This document shows, piece by piece, positions 42,855 to 52,110 of a stretch of DNA of 64,000 nucleotides (its first letter is position 1; each line of letters opens with the position of its first letter). The notes below the pieces were generated by a model. It was not told where the DNA came from. It saw nothing but the letters and a program-made list of their open reading frames with translations, and made no database searches. This DNA comes from Novosphingobium percolationis (GTDB taxonomy: Bacteria > Pseudomonadota > Alphaproteobacteria > Sphingomonadales > Sphingomonadaceae). Made by a program: the position numbers and the translations under genes. The stretch is taken from positions 248,001-312,000 of the forward strand of contig NZ_JAILYM010000001.1 of NCBI RefSeq assembly GCF_020179425.1. The letters run 5' to 3'.

Positions 42855-44170
42855 GCGTCGGGCCCGCTCCCGCGCCTGATTCGGCGGCTTGTCCCGCGCT
42901 GCTGATCAGCGCTCCGGCATCGGGGCAGGGCAAGACCATGGTCACCGCAGCGCTGGCCCGCCGCCACCGGCAGGCGGGTCGGCGCGTGCGCGTGCTCAAG
43001 TGCGGGCCCGATTTCCTCGATCCGATGATCCTCGAGCGGGCAAGCGGTGCGCCGGTCTTCCAGCTCGACCTGTTCATGTGCGGCGAGGCCGAATGTCGCC
43101 GCCTGCTGCACGAGGCCGCCGAGGAGGCCGACGTGATCCTTGTCGAAGGGGTCATGGGTCTGTTCGACGGCCAGCCATCGGCCGCCGATCTGGCCGCGCG
43201 CTTCGCCTTGCCCGTGCTTGCGGTGATCGATGGCAGCGCCATGGCGCAGACATTCGGCGCCCTGGCGCATGGTCTTGCCAGCTATCGCAACGACGTTCGT
43301 GTTGTTGCCGCCATCGGCAACCGCGTCGGTGGCGAGCGCCATGCAGACATGCTCAAGACCAGTCTGCCCGAGGGGCTGCGCTGGTTGGGCACGCTTCCCC
43401 CGAATGCCGAGGCGGCGCTGCCCGAACGGCACCTTGGCCTTGTGCAGGCAAGCGAGGTCGGTGATCTGGAACGGCGCATCGACCGCGCCGCCGCCGGCCT
43501 TGCCGACGCGGCGCTGTGGCTGCCCGAGCCGGTCGTCTTTGCGCGCGCGCAACCCGTCGCGCTTCCTCCGGCGCTGGCGAAAACGCGCATTGCCGTGGCG
43601 CGGGATGCCGCGTTCTCCTTCATCTATCCGGCGAACGTCGCCTGCCTTGAAGCAATGGGTGCACAAGTCCGGTTCTTCTCGCCGCTGGCTGACGCTGCCT
43701 TGCCGACGTGCGACGCGCTGTGGCTGCCGGGCGGCTATCCCGAACTGCACATGCAAGGCCTTACGGCCAACCACGCGATGACCGCCGCCATTCGCGCACA
43801 TCATGCCGCGGGAAAGCCGATCATCGCGGAATGCGGTGGCATGCTCTACTGTCTGGACGAACTGGAAGATCGCGAGGGCCGATCGGCCCCGATGCTCGGC
43901 CTGATGCGCGGGAAGGCCGCGCTGCAGGGGCGGTTGGCCGCGCTGGGCCTGCAATCCGTGGAAATGCCCGACGGAACGCTGCGCGGCCACACCTTCCACT
44001 ATTCACGCCTGGAAACGCCGCTTTCGCCGCACAGCCGCGCGCAGGCGCCGGGTGGCGCGGCAGGCGAGGCGGTATTCCGGCAGGGATCGCTATGGGCAAG
44101 CTACGTCCACGGCTATTTTCCGTCTGCCCCGGCAGCCGTTGCCCAGCTGCTTGCTCCACCCCGATCCTAG
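42851..44170 (+). CDS. cobB: Cobyrinate a,c-diamide synthase
   Basis: A 439-residue amidotransferase. The N-terminal synthetase domain has LLISAPASGQGKTMVTAAL (P-loop), LKCGPDFLDPMIL and ILVEGVMGLFDGQPS. The C-terminal class I glutaminase has LPGGYPELHMQ, the nucleophile in IIAECGGMLYC and the His in GHTFHYSR. It amidates the a and c carboxylates of cobyrinate or hydrogenobyrinate. It starts with TTG overlapping the cobO stop (TTGA). Presence without ring-building genes nearby suggests salvage of early corrinoids or that these genes lie elsewhere. Confidence 0.94.
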   Translation: MSVGPAPAPDSAACPALLISAPASGQGKTMVTAALARRHRQAGRRVRVLKCGPDFLDPMILERASGAPVFQLDLFMCGEAECRRLLHEAAEEADVILVEGVMGLFDGQPSAADLAARFALPVLAVIDGSAMAQTFGALAHGLASYRNDVRVVAAIGNRVGGERHADMLKTSLPEGLRWLGTLPPNAEAALPERHLGLVQASEVGDLERRIDRAAAGLADAALWLPEPVVFARAQPVALPPALAKTRIAVARDAAFSFIYPANVACLEAMGAQVRFFSPLADAALPTCDALWLPGGYPELHMQGLTANHAMTAAIRAHHAAGKPIIAECGGMLYCLDELEDREGRSAPMLGLMRGKAALQGRLAALGLQSVEMPDGTLRGHTFHYSRLETPLSPHSRAQAPGGAAGEAVFRQGSLWASYVHGYFPSAPAAVAQLLAPPRS

Positions 44171-44248
44171 CGCGCGTGCTGCCGAGCCGGATCGCAGGAC
44201 CAAGACGAGCGCTGCTCAACCTTCGCCGTGTGGCCGGTGAACGCCCCG

Positions 44249-44920
44249 TCAGGGCGCATTGCGCTGCGATGGATCCCGCTGGAACGCCGGCGCGGCAGCG
44301 GGCAGGCCGACGGCTGCGCGTTGCGCCCGCGCCGCTGCGGCCCACCATTCCAGCTGCGCCATGGTTCGATCGAAATACATCTGCCAGGCCTGCGCATCTG
44401 CATCCGCGTCAAAATTGCCGGATTCGGCAAGAACCTCCTGCGCCTTGGGAATATGGATCATGGCCGACACCGGCAGGCAGCCCAGTTCGGACAGGAACGT
44501 CCGCATGCCCACCGCCGCGCGCGCGCCGCCCCATTGGCCTGCCGAATAGGTGACGATCGCGCTGGGCTTGTAGGAAAACAGCGAGCTACCGAAATGGTTC
44601 AGCAGGTGCGCCAGCGCGGGGCTCATCGCGTGATTGTATTCCGGGCTGATCATCACGTAGCCATCAGCCGCTGCGATCTTTTCCGCCAGCCGGGCGAGGC
44701 CCGCAGGCGCCGCCCCTTCCGCATAGGCGAAATGCGGCTTGAACGCGACGGGGAGATCGAGCGACAGCGGGTCGATCAATTCGGCCGAATGCCCGCTGGC
44801 GTTGAGCCGCGCAGCGAATTGCCGGGCGACGCGAAGGCCAAGCCGGATCGGACGCGGCGGCGCGCTGTCGCGAACGGACCCGAGGAAGACAAGGAAGTTC
44901 AGCACGGGTGCGATCTCCAT
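44249..44920 (-). CDS. NAD(P)H-dependent FMN reductase-like flavodoxin-fold protein
   Basis: A 223-residue protein. NFLVFLGSVRDSAPPRPIRLG is the FMN phosphate loop of the NADPH-dependent FMN reductase family (chromate reductase-like), and GYVMISPEYNHAMSPALAHLLNHF carries the SPEYNxxxxxxLKNxxD-like region. It probably reduces flavins or quinones in the cytoplasm. A longer start at 44965 overlaps the acyltransferase end; the ATG at 44920 gives a normal N-terminus. Substrate unknown. Confidence 0.85.
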   Translation of the reverse strand: MEIAPVLNFLVFLGSVRDSAPPRPIRLGLRVARQFAARLNASGHSAELIDPLSLDLPVAFKPHFAYAEGAAPAGLARLAEKIAAADGYVMISPEYNHAMSPALAHLLNHFGSSLFSYKPSAIVTYSAGQWGGARAAVGMRTFLSELGCLPVSAMIHIPKAQEVLAESGNFDADADAQAWQMYFDRTMAQLEWWAAAARAQRAAVGLPAAAPAFQRDPSQRNAP

Positions 44921-44957
44921 TCGTTGTACGTGTGCCAGGTGCGCATGGGGACCCGGA

Positions 44958-46016
44958 TCATCCATCGCCGGTCAGGGGTGCCGTCTTGACCACGGTCGGC
45001 TTGCCCTTGAACGAAACCAGCCGGGAAAAGACCCAGGCGAGCACCATTGCAGCCGCAACCGCCGTGACCTGCACCCAGAACGCTCGGCCAAGCAGCCCCG
45101 CAATCCAGATGAGCACGGTCAGGTGCACGCAATAAAGCGGCAGCGAATAGGTGCCGAACCATTCGGACGCCGGTTGCAGGGCCTTTGGCGGCTGCGACTG
45201 GGCCACGGACCACACGGCGAGCGGCAGGAAACCCATGACGAACAGCAGATCGCCATGCGCTAGGCTGAGCGGCAGGCGGGGGACCAGCGCGATCCCCACC
45301 ACCGGCAACGCCATGGCCAGCCACCACGGCAGCACGGGGCCGCGCACACCGTCCTTGTACTTGCGCCCCATCCACACGCCCAGCACATACGACCATCCGA
45401 CGCGCGGAAGCCCCATCCACCAGGTGTCCCACGTGGGCGCATTCACTCCCATCGTGTCGGTCTTGTAGATGCGCACCGTGAAGATCAGCGCCACGCCCAG
45501 CGCCATCGCCAGCGCCAGCATCCAGCGGGTCGGCACCTTGCGCAAGACCAGCGCATGCACGAAGTTTGCCAGCAATTCGTAGAACAATGTCCATTGCGGC
45601 CCGTTCAGCCGATAGAACGGCCCGGTTCCGGCAAGGCTGGGGATCATCGCCAGATCCAGCGCCAGCCAGAGCAGCAAGGTCAGCGGATCCGCCATGCCGA
45701 CGGCAAAGGCCTGCGCCGCGGCCACCCCGGCTCCGACAGCGACCAGCGGCCATAGCCGGACGAAACGGTCGCGGGTGAATGCCAGCGCCCCGATCCCTGC
45801 GTTCAGCTTGCGCTCGGTCGAAACCGCCAGCACGAACCCGCTGAGCAGGAAGAACATGTCAACGAACAAGTATCCGCGCACGAACGGGCCGTGGACGCGA
45901 TAGACGAGATCAAGGTGAAACAACATGATCACGACCGCCGCGATCCCGCGCAGCGCGTCGAGCTGGAACAGCCGTGGCGTGTGGCTCGCGCCACCTTGAT
46001 TTGCGATATCGGTCAA
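44958..46016 (-). CDS. Acyltransferase-3 family membrane protein
   Basis: A 352-residue integral membrane protein with about ten helices. LFQLDALRGIAAVVIMLFHLD has the catalytic His of the family, and YLFVDMFFLLSGFVLAVSTERK is the second conserved segment, followed by FTRDRFVRLWPL. Such proteins O-acetylate or succinylate glycans. The TTG at 46016 with GAAGAGG ahead is my preferred start; a codon at 46100 would add a non-family basic tail. It ends next to the FMN reductase gene. Confidence 0.87.
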   Translation of the reverse strand: MTDIANQGGASHTPRLFQLDALRGIAAVVIMLFHLDLVYRVHGPFVRGYLFVDMFFLLSGFVLAVSTERKLNAGIGALAFTRDRFVRLWPLVAVGAGVAAAQAFAVGMADPLTLLLWLALDLAMIPSLAGTGPFYRLNGPQWTLFYELLANFVHALVLRKVPTRWMLALAMALGVALIFTVRIYKTDTMGVNAPTWDTWWMGLPRVGWSYVLGVWMGRKYKDGVRGPVLPWWLAMALPVVGIALVPRLPLSLAHGDLLFVMGFLPLAVWSVAQSQPPKALQPASEWFGTYSLPLYCVHLTVLIWIAGLLGRAFWVQVTAVAAAMVLAWVFSRLVSFKGKPTVVKTAPLTGDG

Positions 46017-46112
46017 TTCGGCCTCTTCCCCTCGTTCGCCTTTGCCACCCTTGCACCCGGCGTGCCGGATCGTGCAACCGCGAAACGGGCGATGCGGCAC
46101 CCATTGCCCGCA

Positions 46113-48212
46113 TCAGCGCGAAAGTTCGAGCGGCCCCGGCCCTCCGGCCGCAGGATCGGAGAACGAGTCCCGTCCATCCTCGACATGGCCGGCCATGCGC
46201 CAGCTCTGTCCGCCTGCTGCGATCTGCCAGTCATACCAGCCATGGCTGGCGGCAAGGTCGATGGGCACGCTGCGCGCCGCACCGGGCTGGAGCACGATCT
46301 GCCGGGGCGCGGCGCCATAGGCCCGGTCGGTGATGGCGATGGTTTGCGGCACGGTCGCGACGTTCATGATCCGCAGCGCCTTGGCCTTGCCGGCGCGCTC
46401 GACCAGGCTGGCCGAGAACACGTCGGCCCGCCCGTTCAGGCGGCGATGGAAGCCGTTGGGGCCGGTCACGAAGATATCTGCCGTCTCCCCCGTTGCGGGC
46501 AACGGATGGGCCAGTTCCTGCCCCGCGCCCACGGTGTAGCGGGCAGGGGCTTCGTGCAGCCGCGCCATGTCGTGAACGTGGAATACCGCCGCGCGCTCGG
46601 TCCCGTGGTTGGCGAAACGCAGCGCGGCACGGCCATCCTCACGCGTCAGCAGCGCGTCGAGCCGATAGGGCGTGGGGCGCCGCCGCCGCAGGCCGCTTTC
46701 CTGCACCGGGGCGGTCAGCCGGGCGGGCAGGGGCGGGGGGATCTCCTCGAGCCGGGCGGCGCGTTGCGACAATTGCGTGGTTCCCGGCAGCGAGGCCATG
46801 AACGACACCGTATCAGGGGCGCGGAAATCGAAGCACGAGGTCAGGTCGCCGCACACCGCGCGCCGCCACGCGCTGATGTTCGGTTCGCGCACGCCGAAGC
46901 GCGCTTCGAGGAAGCGCAGCACGCTGGTGTGGTCGAACACTTCGGACGCGACGTGCCCGCCCACGCTCCACGGCGAGACCACGTAGAGGGGCACGCGCAT
47001 CCCCAGACCATAGGGCCGCCCGAGATAGGCGGCATCTTCCGCCCCTTGCGAATGGGCGTGGTATTCGTCGTCGGCGGGGATGGTCGTACCGCCCAGCACG
47101 CGCCCTTCGACGCGTGCGGGCGGGGCGGGCGGGGGCACGTGATCGAACAGGCCGTCGTTCTCGTCGAAGTTGATCAGCAGCACGGTGCGTGCCCACACGT
47201 CGGGGTTGGCGGTCAGCGCATCGAGCACGCGGGCGGTGTAGTCCGCGCCCTGCAATGGGGTGGAAGCGCCGGGATGTTCCGACATCGCCGCAGGGGCAAC
47301 GATCCACGAAACCTCGGGCAGCTTGCTGTCCATCACGTCCTGCTTCAGATCGTCGAGCGAGCGGGTGGTCATGGTGCGTCGCGCCAGCAGCGCCTCGGCG
47401 GCGTCCGACGCCGTGCGCGCCGCGCGATACCGCCGGAACCCGGCGAGCGGGTTGTCCGAGAAGTTGTCGGCCATGTCCTGATAGATCTGGAAGCCGATCC
47501 CGGCGGCCATCAGCCGTTCGGGATAGGTCGTCCACGCGTATCCGCCATGCTTGCGCGGATCGGCATCGAGCGTGTCGTAGCCGTTGTCGATCGCCGGGCC
47601 GTTGCCCTTTGCCAGCGGATCGTGCGTGCCCGTCCAGATGTAGAGCCGGTTGGGATTGGTGCTGAGGTGCAGCGCGCAGTGATAGGCGTCGCACAGCGTG
47701 AACGCCTCGGCCAGCGCATACTGGAAGGGCAGGTCCTCGCGCGTGAAATGCGCCATCGCGTGGTTGCGCTTGGAATGCGGCCAGGCGCCCATCCGCCCGT
47801 TGTCCCAGGCGGCCTGGCTGTCGGTGAAGCCGTGCGGCGTGCCCAGCGGGCGATAGAGCCGGAAGTCGGTCGAGGTGTCGAGTCGGAACGGCGCGATCAG
47901 CGCGGGCTCTGCCTGCGCGAACTCGTTGGGCTGCACCAGCACGGTGCGCTGCGGCGCCCCCGGCAAGGGTGCCGCCGGAATGGCAAAGCGATCGCCGAAG
48001 CCACGCACCCCGCGCATGGTGCCGAAGTAATGGTCGAACGAGCGGTTTTCCTGCGTCAGGATCACCACGTGGGCGACATCCTGCAAAGTGCCGGTGCGGC
48101 GATGCGCGTCGATCTCCAGCGCGCGGGCGATCGCCGGGGTGAACGGCGAGGCCGCCCCTGCTGTCGCCGCGAGGGCGCGGATGAAGCTGCGGCGATCCTG
48201 CGTCATGACCAT
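46113..48212 (-). CDS. plcN: Phosphocholine-specific phospholipase C (copy 1)
   Basis: A 699-residue protein with a twin-arginine signal (RRSFIRALAAT). The phosphoesterase domain has HVVILTQENRSFDHYFGTMRG with the metal ligands, PNRLYIWTGTHDP, LLINFDENDGLFDHVPPP and SPWSVGGHVASEVFDHTSVLRF in two adjacent motifs; two C-terminal DUF756 domains follow (about 500-699). The family releases phosphocholine from phosphatidylcholine or sphingomyelin outside the inner membrane. AGGAG precedes the ATG at 48212. The gene is divergent from the acid phosphatase, with an operator-like palindrome between them. The symbol is by family, not subtype. Confidence 0.93.
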   Translation of the reverse strand: MVMTQDRRSFIRALAATAGAASPFTPAIARALEIDAHRRTGTLQDVAHVVILTQENRSFDHYFGTMRGVRGFGDRFAIPAAPLPGAPQRTVLVQPNEFAQAEPALIAPFRLDTSTDFRLYRPLGTPHGFTDSQAAWDNGRMGAWPHSKRNHAMAHFTREDLPFQYALAEAFTLCDAYHCALHLSTNPNRLYIWTGTHDPLAKGNGPAIDNGYDTLDADPRKHGGYAWTTYPERLMAAGIGFQIYQDMADNFSDNPLAGFRRYRAARTASDAAEALLARRTMTTRSLDDLKQDVMDSKLPEVSWIVAPAAMSEHPGASTPLQGADYTARVLDALTANPDVWARTVLLINFDENDGLFDHVPPPAPPARVEGRVLGGTTIPADDEYHAHSQGAEDAAYLGRPYGLGMRVPLYVVSPWSVGGHVASEVFDHTSVLRFLEARFGVREPNISAWRRAVCGDLTSCFDFRAPDTVSFMASLPGTTQLSQRAARLEEIPPPLPARLTAPVQESGLRRRRPTPYRLDALLTREDGRAALRFANHGTERAAVFHVHDMARLHEAPARYTVGAGQELAHPLPATGETADIFVTGPNGFHRRLNGRADVFSASLVERAGKAKALRIMNVATVPQTIAITDRAYGAAPRQIVLQPGAARSVPIDLAASHGWYDWQIAAGGQSWRMAGHVEDGRDSFSDPAAGGPGPLELSR

Positions 48213-48271
48213 GCGGGTTCTCCTGTGCGGGCGTGTTCGGGGCGCGGCGTCATCCCGCCGTCGCAAAGGTG

Positions 48272-48283
48272 TGGCCTAGACCA
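48272..48283. promoter_or_regulatory. PhnF-type operator-like palindrome 1
   Basis: TGGCCTAGACCA lies midway between the divergent phospholipase C (start 48212) and acid phosphatase (start 48326) genes. It has the TGG-N6-CCA form with a CTAG core. The mycobacterial PhnF operator is, as I recall it, TGGTATAGACCA. Three relatives occur at other promoters of this region. Binding by the GntR protein at 59473-60237 is inferred. Confidence 0.5.
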
Positions 48284-48325
48284 GTGATATGGCGAATGGG
48301 TGACGCTGCAGGTGACGGGAACGTG

Positions 48326-49093
48326 ATGAATCGCAAAGGCTTTGTCGCGCTGCTGGCGGGGTGTGCGCTTTCCGCGCAGGTTCCGGTGGCTTCCCCCGAT
48401 GCGCACTACCTGACGCCTGCAACGACGCCTGATGGCCTGCGCATCCTCCCACCGCCGCCTGCGCCGGGCAGCCCGCGGGGCAGGGCCGACCGCAAGATCT
48501 TCGTGACAACGCGCAAGCTCGTTGGATCGCCGCGCTGGCGGGTGGCGAGCGCCGATGTGGACAGCGAGGCCTTCGAACACTTCGCCTGTGCGCTGGGCAT
48601 GAAGCTGACCGCGCAGACCGCGCCCGCGCTGGCGCGCCTGCTCGATCGCGCCGGAACATCGGGCGTCGTCGATCCGGTCAAGCAGTTCTATCGCGCGCCG
48701 CGGCCCTACATCGGCACGCGCGCCCCGATCTGCCAGGCGCGCACCGCGCATCTGGCGGGGAACGGCGATTATCCTTCCGGCCATGCCGCCGGGGGCTGGA
48801 TGGAGGCGCTGATTCTCGCCGAACTCGTGCCCGATCGCGCCACCGCCATTCTTGCGCGTGGCCGGGCCTTTGGCGAAAGCCGCGTGATCTGTGGCGCGCA
48901 CAGCCTGAGCGCGGTCGAGGCGGGGTGGATGGCAGGCGCGGCGGCGACGGCTGCGTTGCACGGCTCGCCTGCGTTCCGCGCCGATCTGGAAGCCGCGCGC
49001 GGGGAAATGGCGGACCTGCGCGTCCGTGCACCCGCGCCCGACGCCGGGGTCTGCCGCGCAGAAAATGCCGCACTGGCGAAGAGGGTCTTCTGA
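48326..49093 (+). CDS. Periplasmic class A-type acid phosphatase (PAP2 fold)
   Basis: A 255-residue protein with a signal peptide (FVALLAGCALSAQVPVA). The three PAP2 motifs are KQFYRAPRP, NGDYPSGHAAG and SRVICGAHSLSAVEAG. The last normally reads SRxxxxxHxxxD; here the position of the Asp is Ala (HSLSA), which may be normal for the alphaproteobacterial subgroup or may lower activity. Family members strip phosphate from phosphomonoesters. It would act on phosphocholine or glycerophosphate freed by the neighbouring phospholipase. GACGGGAAC precedes the start. Confidence 0.87.
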   Translation: MNRKGFVALLAGCALSAQVPVASPDAHYLTPATTPDGLRILPPPPAPGSPRGRADRKIFVTTRKLVGSPRWRVASADVDSEAFEHFACALGMKLTAQTAPALARLLDRAGTSGVVDPVKQFYRAPRPYIGTRAPICQARTAHLAGNGDYPSGHAAGGWMEALILAELVPDRATAILARGRAFGESRVICGAHSLSAVEAGWMAGAAATAALHGSPAFRADLEAARGEMADLRVRAPAPDAGVCRAENAALAKRVF

Positions 49094-49229
49094 CGCAGGA
49101 TGTCAGGCGGGGCGTGAGATATGATGCGATTCTGCCACACCTTTGCGCCTGCGCTTCGCTCATGCGGAAAAATGAGGAAGCCTGTCGAGCGATGTAACAG
49201 AGGAGTCGCCACCGTCTGCTTTGACCAAC

Positions 49230-49241
49230 TGGTTCATACCA
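49230..49241. promoter_or_regulatory. PhnF-type operator-like palindrome 2
   Basis: TGGTTCATACCA sits 16 bases upstream of the TonB-dependent receptor start. The arms TGGT and ACCA are perfect; the core differs from the CTAG type but its inverse, TGGTATGAACCA, is close to the mycobacterial PhnF site. A repressor bound here would block the promoter. Confidence 0.4.
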
Positions 49242-49257
49242 ATTCCAGGGGGTTCTC

Positions 49258-52038
49258 ATGACGAAGTCCAACCAGAAGAGCGTTTTGCTAGCCACGGTCG
49301 CGGCGGTGATCGTCGGCGCCATGCCCGGGATTGCAGCCGCGCAGCAGGCCCCCGACGCGGGCGCCGATGCTTCCACCGCCGACCAGATCGTGGTCAGCGG
49401 CTATCTCCAGTCGCTGGTCGTCGCGCGCGACATCAAGAAGAAGGCGGTGATCTCGGTCGATGCGATCGTGGCCGAAGACATGGCCAAGTTCCCCGAACTG
49501 AACCTTGCCGAATCGCTCCAGCGCCTGCCGGGCGTGCAGATCACCCGCGAAGCGGGCGAAGGCCGCCGCATCTCGCTGCGCGGCCTCGGTTCGGACTTCG
49601 CGCGCGTGCAGCTGAACGGCATGGAGGTGCTTGGCAACGTCGACTCCGCGCAGGACAGCCGCGGCCAGCGCACGCGTGACCGCGCGTTCGATTTCAACAT
49701 CTTCGCCTCCGAACTGTTCTCGCGCGTCGAGGTCGAAAAGACCTTTCAGGCCGCGCAGAACGAAGGCGGCATGGCGGGCACCGTCGGCCTGTTCACCGGC
49801 AAGCCGTTCGACTACGCCTCGGGCACCAAGGGCGCGATCACGGTCAAGGGCGGTTCGAACCAGTACACCAAGGATGGCCAGTACCGCGTCGCCGCGCTGC
49901 TCAGCCAGAACTGGGACAACCGCTTCGGCATCACGATTTCGGCGGCCTATGGCAAGCGCAAGACCACCGAGCAGGGCCACAACACCTACAACTACACCCA
50001 GCCCAGCGCTGGTGACATGGCTGATCTGGTCGCCAACGGGCTCGACATCTCACACCTCTCGACCGAACAGCAGGCCAAGGTCATGTCGGGCGATCTCTAC
50101 TGGGCCGATGGCAACCGCATTTCCTCGTGGAACGGCGACATGGAGCGCCTTGGCATCACCGCTGCGGTGCAGTGGCGCCCGGCCGACAACCTGCTGCTGA
50201 CGCTCGATGCGCTGCACGGCCAGTTCACCACGCACCGCGACGAGGTGCACCTCGCCACGCGTCCGATCAACGGCACCGGCTCGATCGCCATCGACGGTGC
50301 GGCCAGCGCGCCCTGGCCGAGCGTGTTCCAGTCCGGCTCGACGATCAACGACATCGCCTGGGACAAGAACAACTACGTCACCATGAGCGACACCAGCGGC
50401 ACCACGTTCGGCAGCGAACACCGCCGCGAGCTGAACAAGAACAAGTTCAACCAGATCGCGCTGACCGGCAAGTGGGACGTGAATGACCGCCTGACCATCG
50501 ACGGCCATTTCGGCTTCGAAAAGTCGAGCTACGACACGCCGTACGACGACAAGTTCTACATGCGCGCCAAGGGCAATCTCGTCGCCGACTATGGCGCCAA
50601 CGGCCGCTCGGCCACGTTCTCGTACCCCGGCACGGACCTGACCGATCCGTCGCTCTATGCGATGGACAACTTCTACTACCGCTCGTTCTACAACAAGTCC
50701 GAGCTGACCGAGGGTACGCTCAACCTGCACTACAAGCTGGACGATACCCTGACGCTGCGGGCGGGCGGCGCCTATCACAGCTTCTGGCAGGACGGCGCGA
50801 GCTACTTCTACGATGGCGGCGCCAACGGCACCACGGGCAAGACGCGCGGCACCTCGGTCGGTGACATCACCGACGTGTTCTCGAACAGCTTCGGCACCTG
50901 GCTGATCGGCAACTACGATCGCGGCTTTGCCAAATACAACGAATATCACCGCCTTTCGACCAACACCAAGGACGGGTCGGGCGGCGTTCTGCAGGACATC
51001 GAGAACGTCTACACCACCAAGGAGGAGACCATTTCGGGCTACGCCCAGCTCGACTGGGACACCGAAGTGATGGGCATGGGCCTGCGCGGCAACGTCGGCC
51101 TGCGCGGCTATCACACCAAGACCCGCAGCCAGGGCTGGATCCAGGGCGACAGCTACGCCTACCTCGGCACGGCGGATGTGAAGGGCGAATATTCGGGCGT
51201 GCTGCCTGCGATGAACGCGGTGCTGGACCTGACCGACGAGACGCTGCTGCGCTTTGCCGCGACGCAGAACCTCAACCGTCCCGGCCTCGGCTCGATCGCG
51301 GCGCAGGGCTCTGCCTTCCAGGACGAAAGCACCGGCGAGATCAGCGCTTCGCGCGGCAATCCCAACCTCAAGCCCTACAAGGACACCACGCTCGATTTCT
51401 CGGTCGAGCACTATTTCGGCAAGGTCGGCCTGCTTTCGGCCAGCGTGTTCCACAAGTGGATCAAGAACTTCATCGGTTCGCAGACGCTGACCAACGTGCC
51501 CTTCAGCCAGACCGGCGTTCCGGCCAGCACGATCCCCGGCGCGACGCCGGACACGATCGTCAAGGAATTCTCGATGCCGGTGAACATCGCCGGGACCAAG
51601 AGCCTGACCGGCGTGGAACTGGCGGCGCAGACGCAGTTCAGCTTTCTGCCTGCGCCCTTCGACAATCTGGGCGTCACGGCCAACTTCACGTATGTCGATG
51701 CCGACAAGACGCTGACCGGAATTTCCAACGTCAGCTACAACGCCACGCTCTATTACGAAACCGATCGCTGGGGGATGCGCGGTTCGCTCAGCCACCGCAA
51801 CCGCTGGTACACCGGGCGCAGCGATGACGTGATGAGCGCGGACACGCGCGGGTTCGAAGCGACCACTTACGTCGATGCCTCGGCCTTCTTCAACGTGACG
51901 CCCAGGCTTCAGATCACGCTCAACGCGATCAACCTGACCAACGAGAAGGACACCCAGTTCTGGGGCCAGAACCGCTACCTCTACAACCAGAACCAGAGCG
52001 GCACGACCTACATGGGCGGGCTGGCCTACAAGTTTTGA
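49258..52038 (+). CDS. Large TonB-dependent receptor, substrate unassigned
   Basis: A 926-residue outer-membrane receptor with a Sec signal ending GIAAAQQ near residue 30. The plug has DQIVVSGYLQSLVVARD, AESLQRLPGVQITREAGEGR, RISLRGLGSDFARVQLNGM and FSRVEVEKTFQAAQNEGGMAG. The barrel ends MGGLAYKF with the terminal Phe. The ELNLAESLQRLPGV/FARVQLNGMEVLG style belongs to the large proteobacterial receptors often used for glycans or complex organics. Its position between acid phosphatase and phosphonate genes, with an operator-like site ahead, suggests import of an organophosphorus compound. Confidence 0.9.
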   Translation: MTKSNQKSVLLATVAAVIVGAMPGIAAAQQAPDAGADASTADQIVVSGYLQSLVVARDIKKKAVISVDAIVAEDMAKFPELNLAESLQRLPGVQITREAGEGRRISLRGLGSDFARVQLNGMEVLGNVDSAQDSRGQRTRDRAFDFNIFASELFSRVEVEKTFQAAQNEGGMAGTVGLFTGKPFDYASGTKGAITVKGGSNQYTKDGQYRVAALLSQNWDNRFGITISAAYGKRKTTEQGHNTYNYTQPSAGDMADLVANGLDISHLSTEQQAKVMSGDLYWADGNRISSWNGDMERLGITAAVQWRPADNLLLTLDALHGQFTTHRDEVHLATRPINGTGSIAIDGAASAPWPSVFQSGSTINDIAWDKNNYVTMSDTSGTTFGSEHRRELNKNKFNQIALTGKWDVNDRLTIDGHFGFEKSSYDTPYDDKFYMRAKGNLVADYGANGRSATFSYPGTDLTDPSLYAMDNFYYRSFYNKSELTEGTLNLHYKLDDTLTLRAGGAYHSFWQDGASYFYDGGANGTTGKTRGTSVGDITDVFSNSFGTWLIGNYDRGFAKYNEYHRLSTNTKDGSGGVLQDIENVYTTKEETISGYAQLDWDTEVMGMGLRGNVGLRGYHTKTRSQGWIQGDSYAYLGTADVKGEYSGVLPAMNAVLDLTDETLLRFAATQNLNRPGLGSIAAQGSAFQDESTGEISASRGNPNLKPYKDTTLDFSVEHYFGKVGLLSASVFHKWIKNFIGSQTLTNVPFSQTGVPASTIPGATPDTIVKEFSMPVNIAGTKSLTGVELAAQTQFSFLPAPFDNLGVTANFTYVDADKTLTGISNVSYNATLYYETDRWGMRGSLSHRNRWYTGRSDDVMSADTRGFEATTYVDASAFFNVTPRLQITLNAINLTNEKDTQFWGQNRYLYNQNQSGTTYMGGLAYKF

Positions 52039-52059
52039 TCGCCTGATGGACCACGTGTT

Positions 52060-52087
52060 GCGCTCCCCTTGTCATAAAGGAGGGCGC
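52060..52087 (+). terminator. Hairpin between the receptor and the sulfotransferase gene
   Basis: GCGCTCCCCTT pairs with AAGGAGGGCGC (one mismatch, one wobble) around GTCATA, 22 bases after the receptor stop codon. There is no T-run, so it is probably an attenuating or stability hairpin. It may set a lower level for the modification genes that follow. Confidence 0.4.
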
Positions 52088-52110
52088 AATCGCGTTCTAA
52101 TGATGCGCCC

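Noticed and set aside
45891..48287. 798-codon open frame on the plus strand
   Set aside because: It is antisense to phospholipase C copy 1. A similar mirror frame lies opposite copy 2 (60919-63120), as expected when both sense genes share codon bias, so the pair is not independent support.
49182..49200. Possible Pho box CTGTCGAGCGATGTAACAG upstream of the TonB receptor
   Set aside because: The two TGT units are 10 bases apart instead of 11 and the second half matches poorly. I do not count it as a PhoB site, although phosphate control of the region is plausible.
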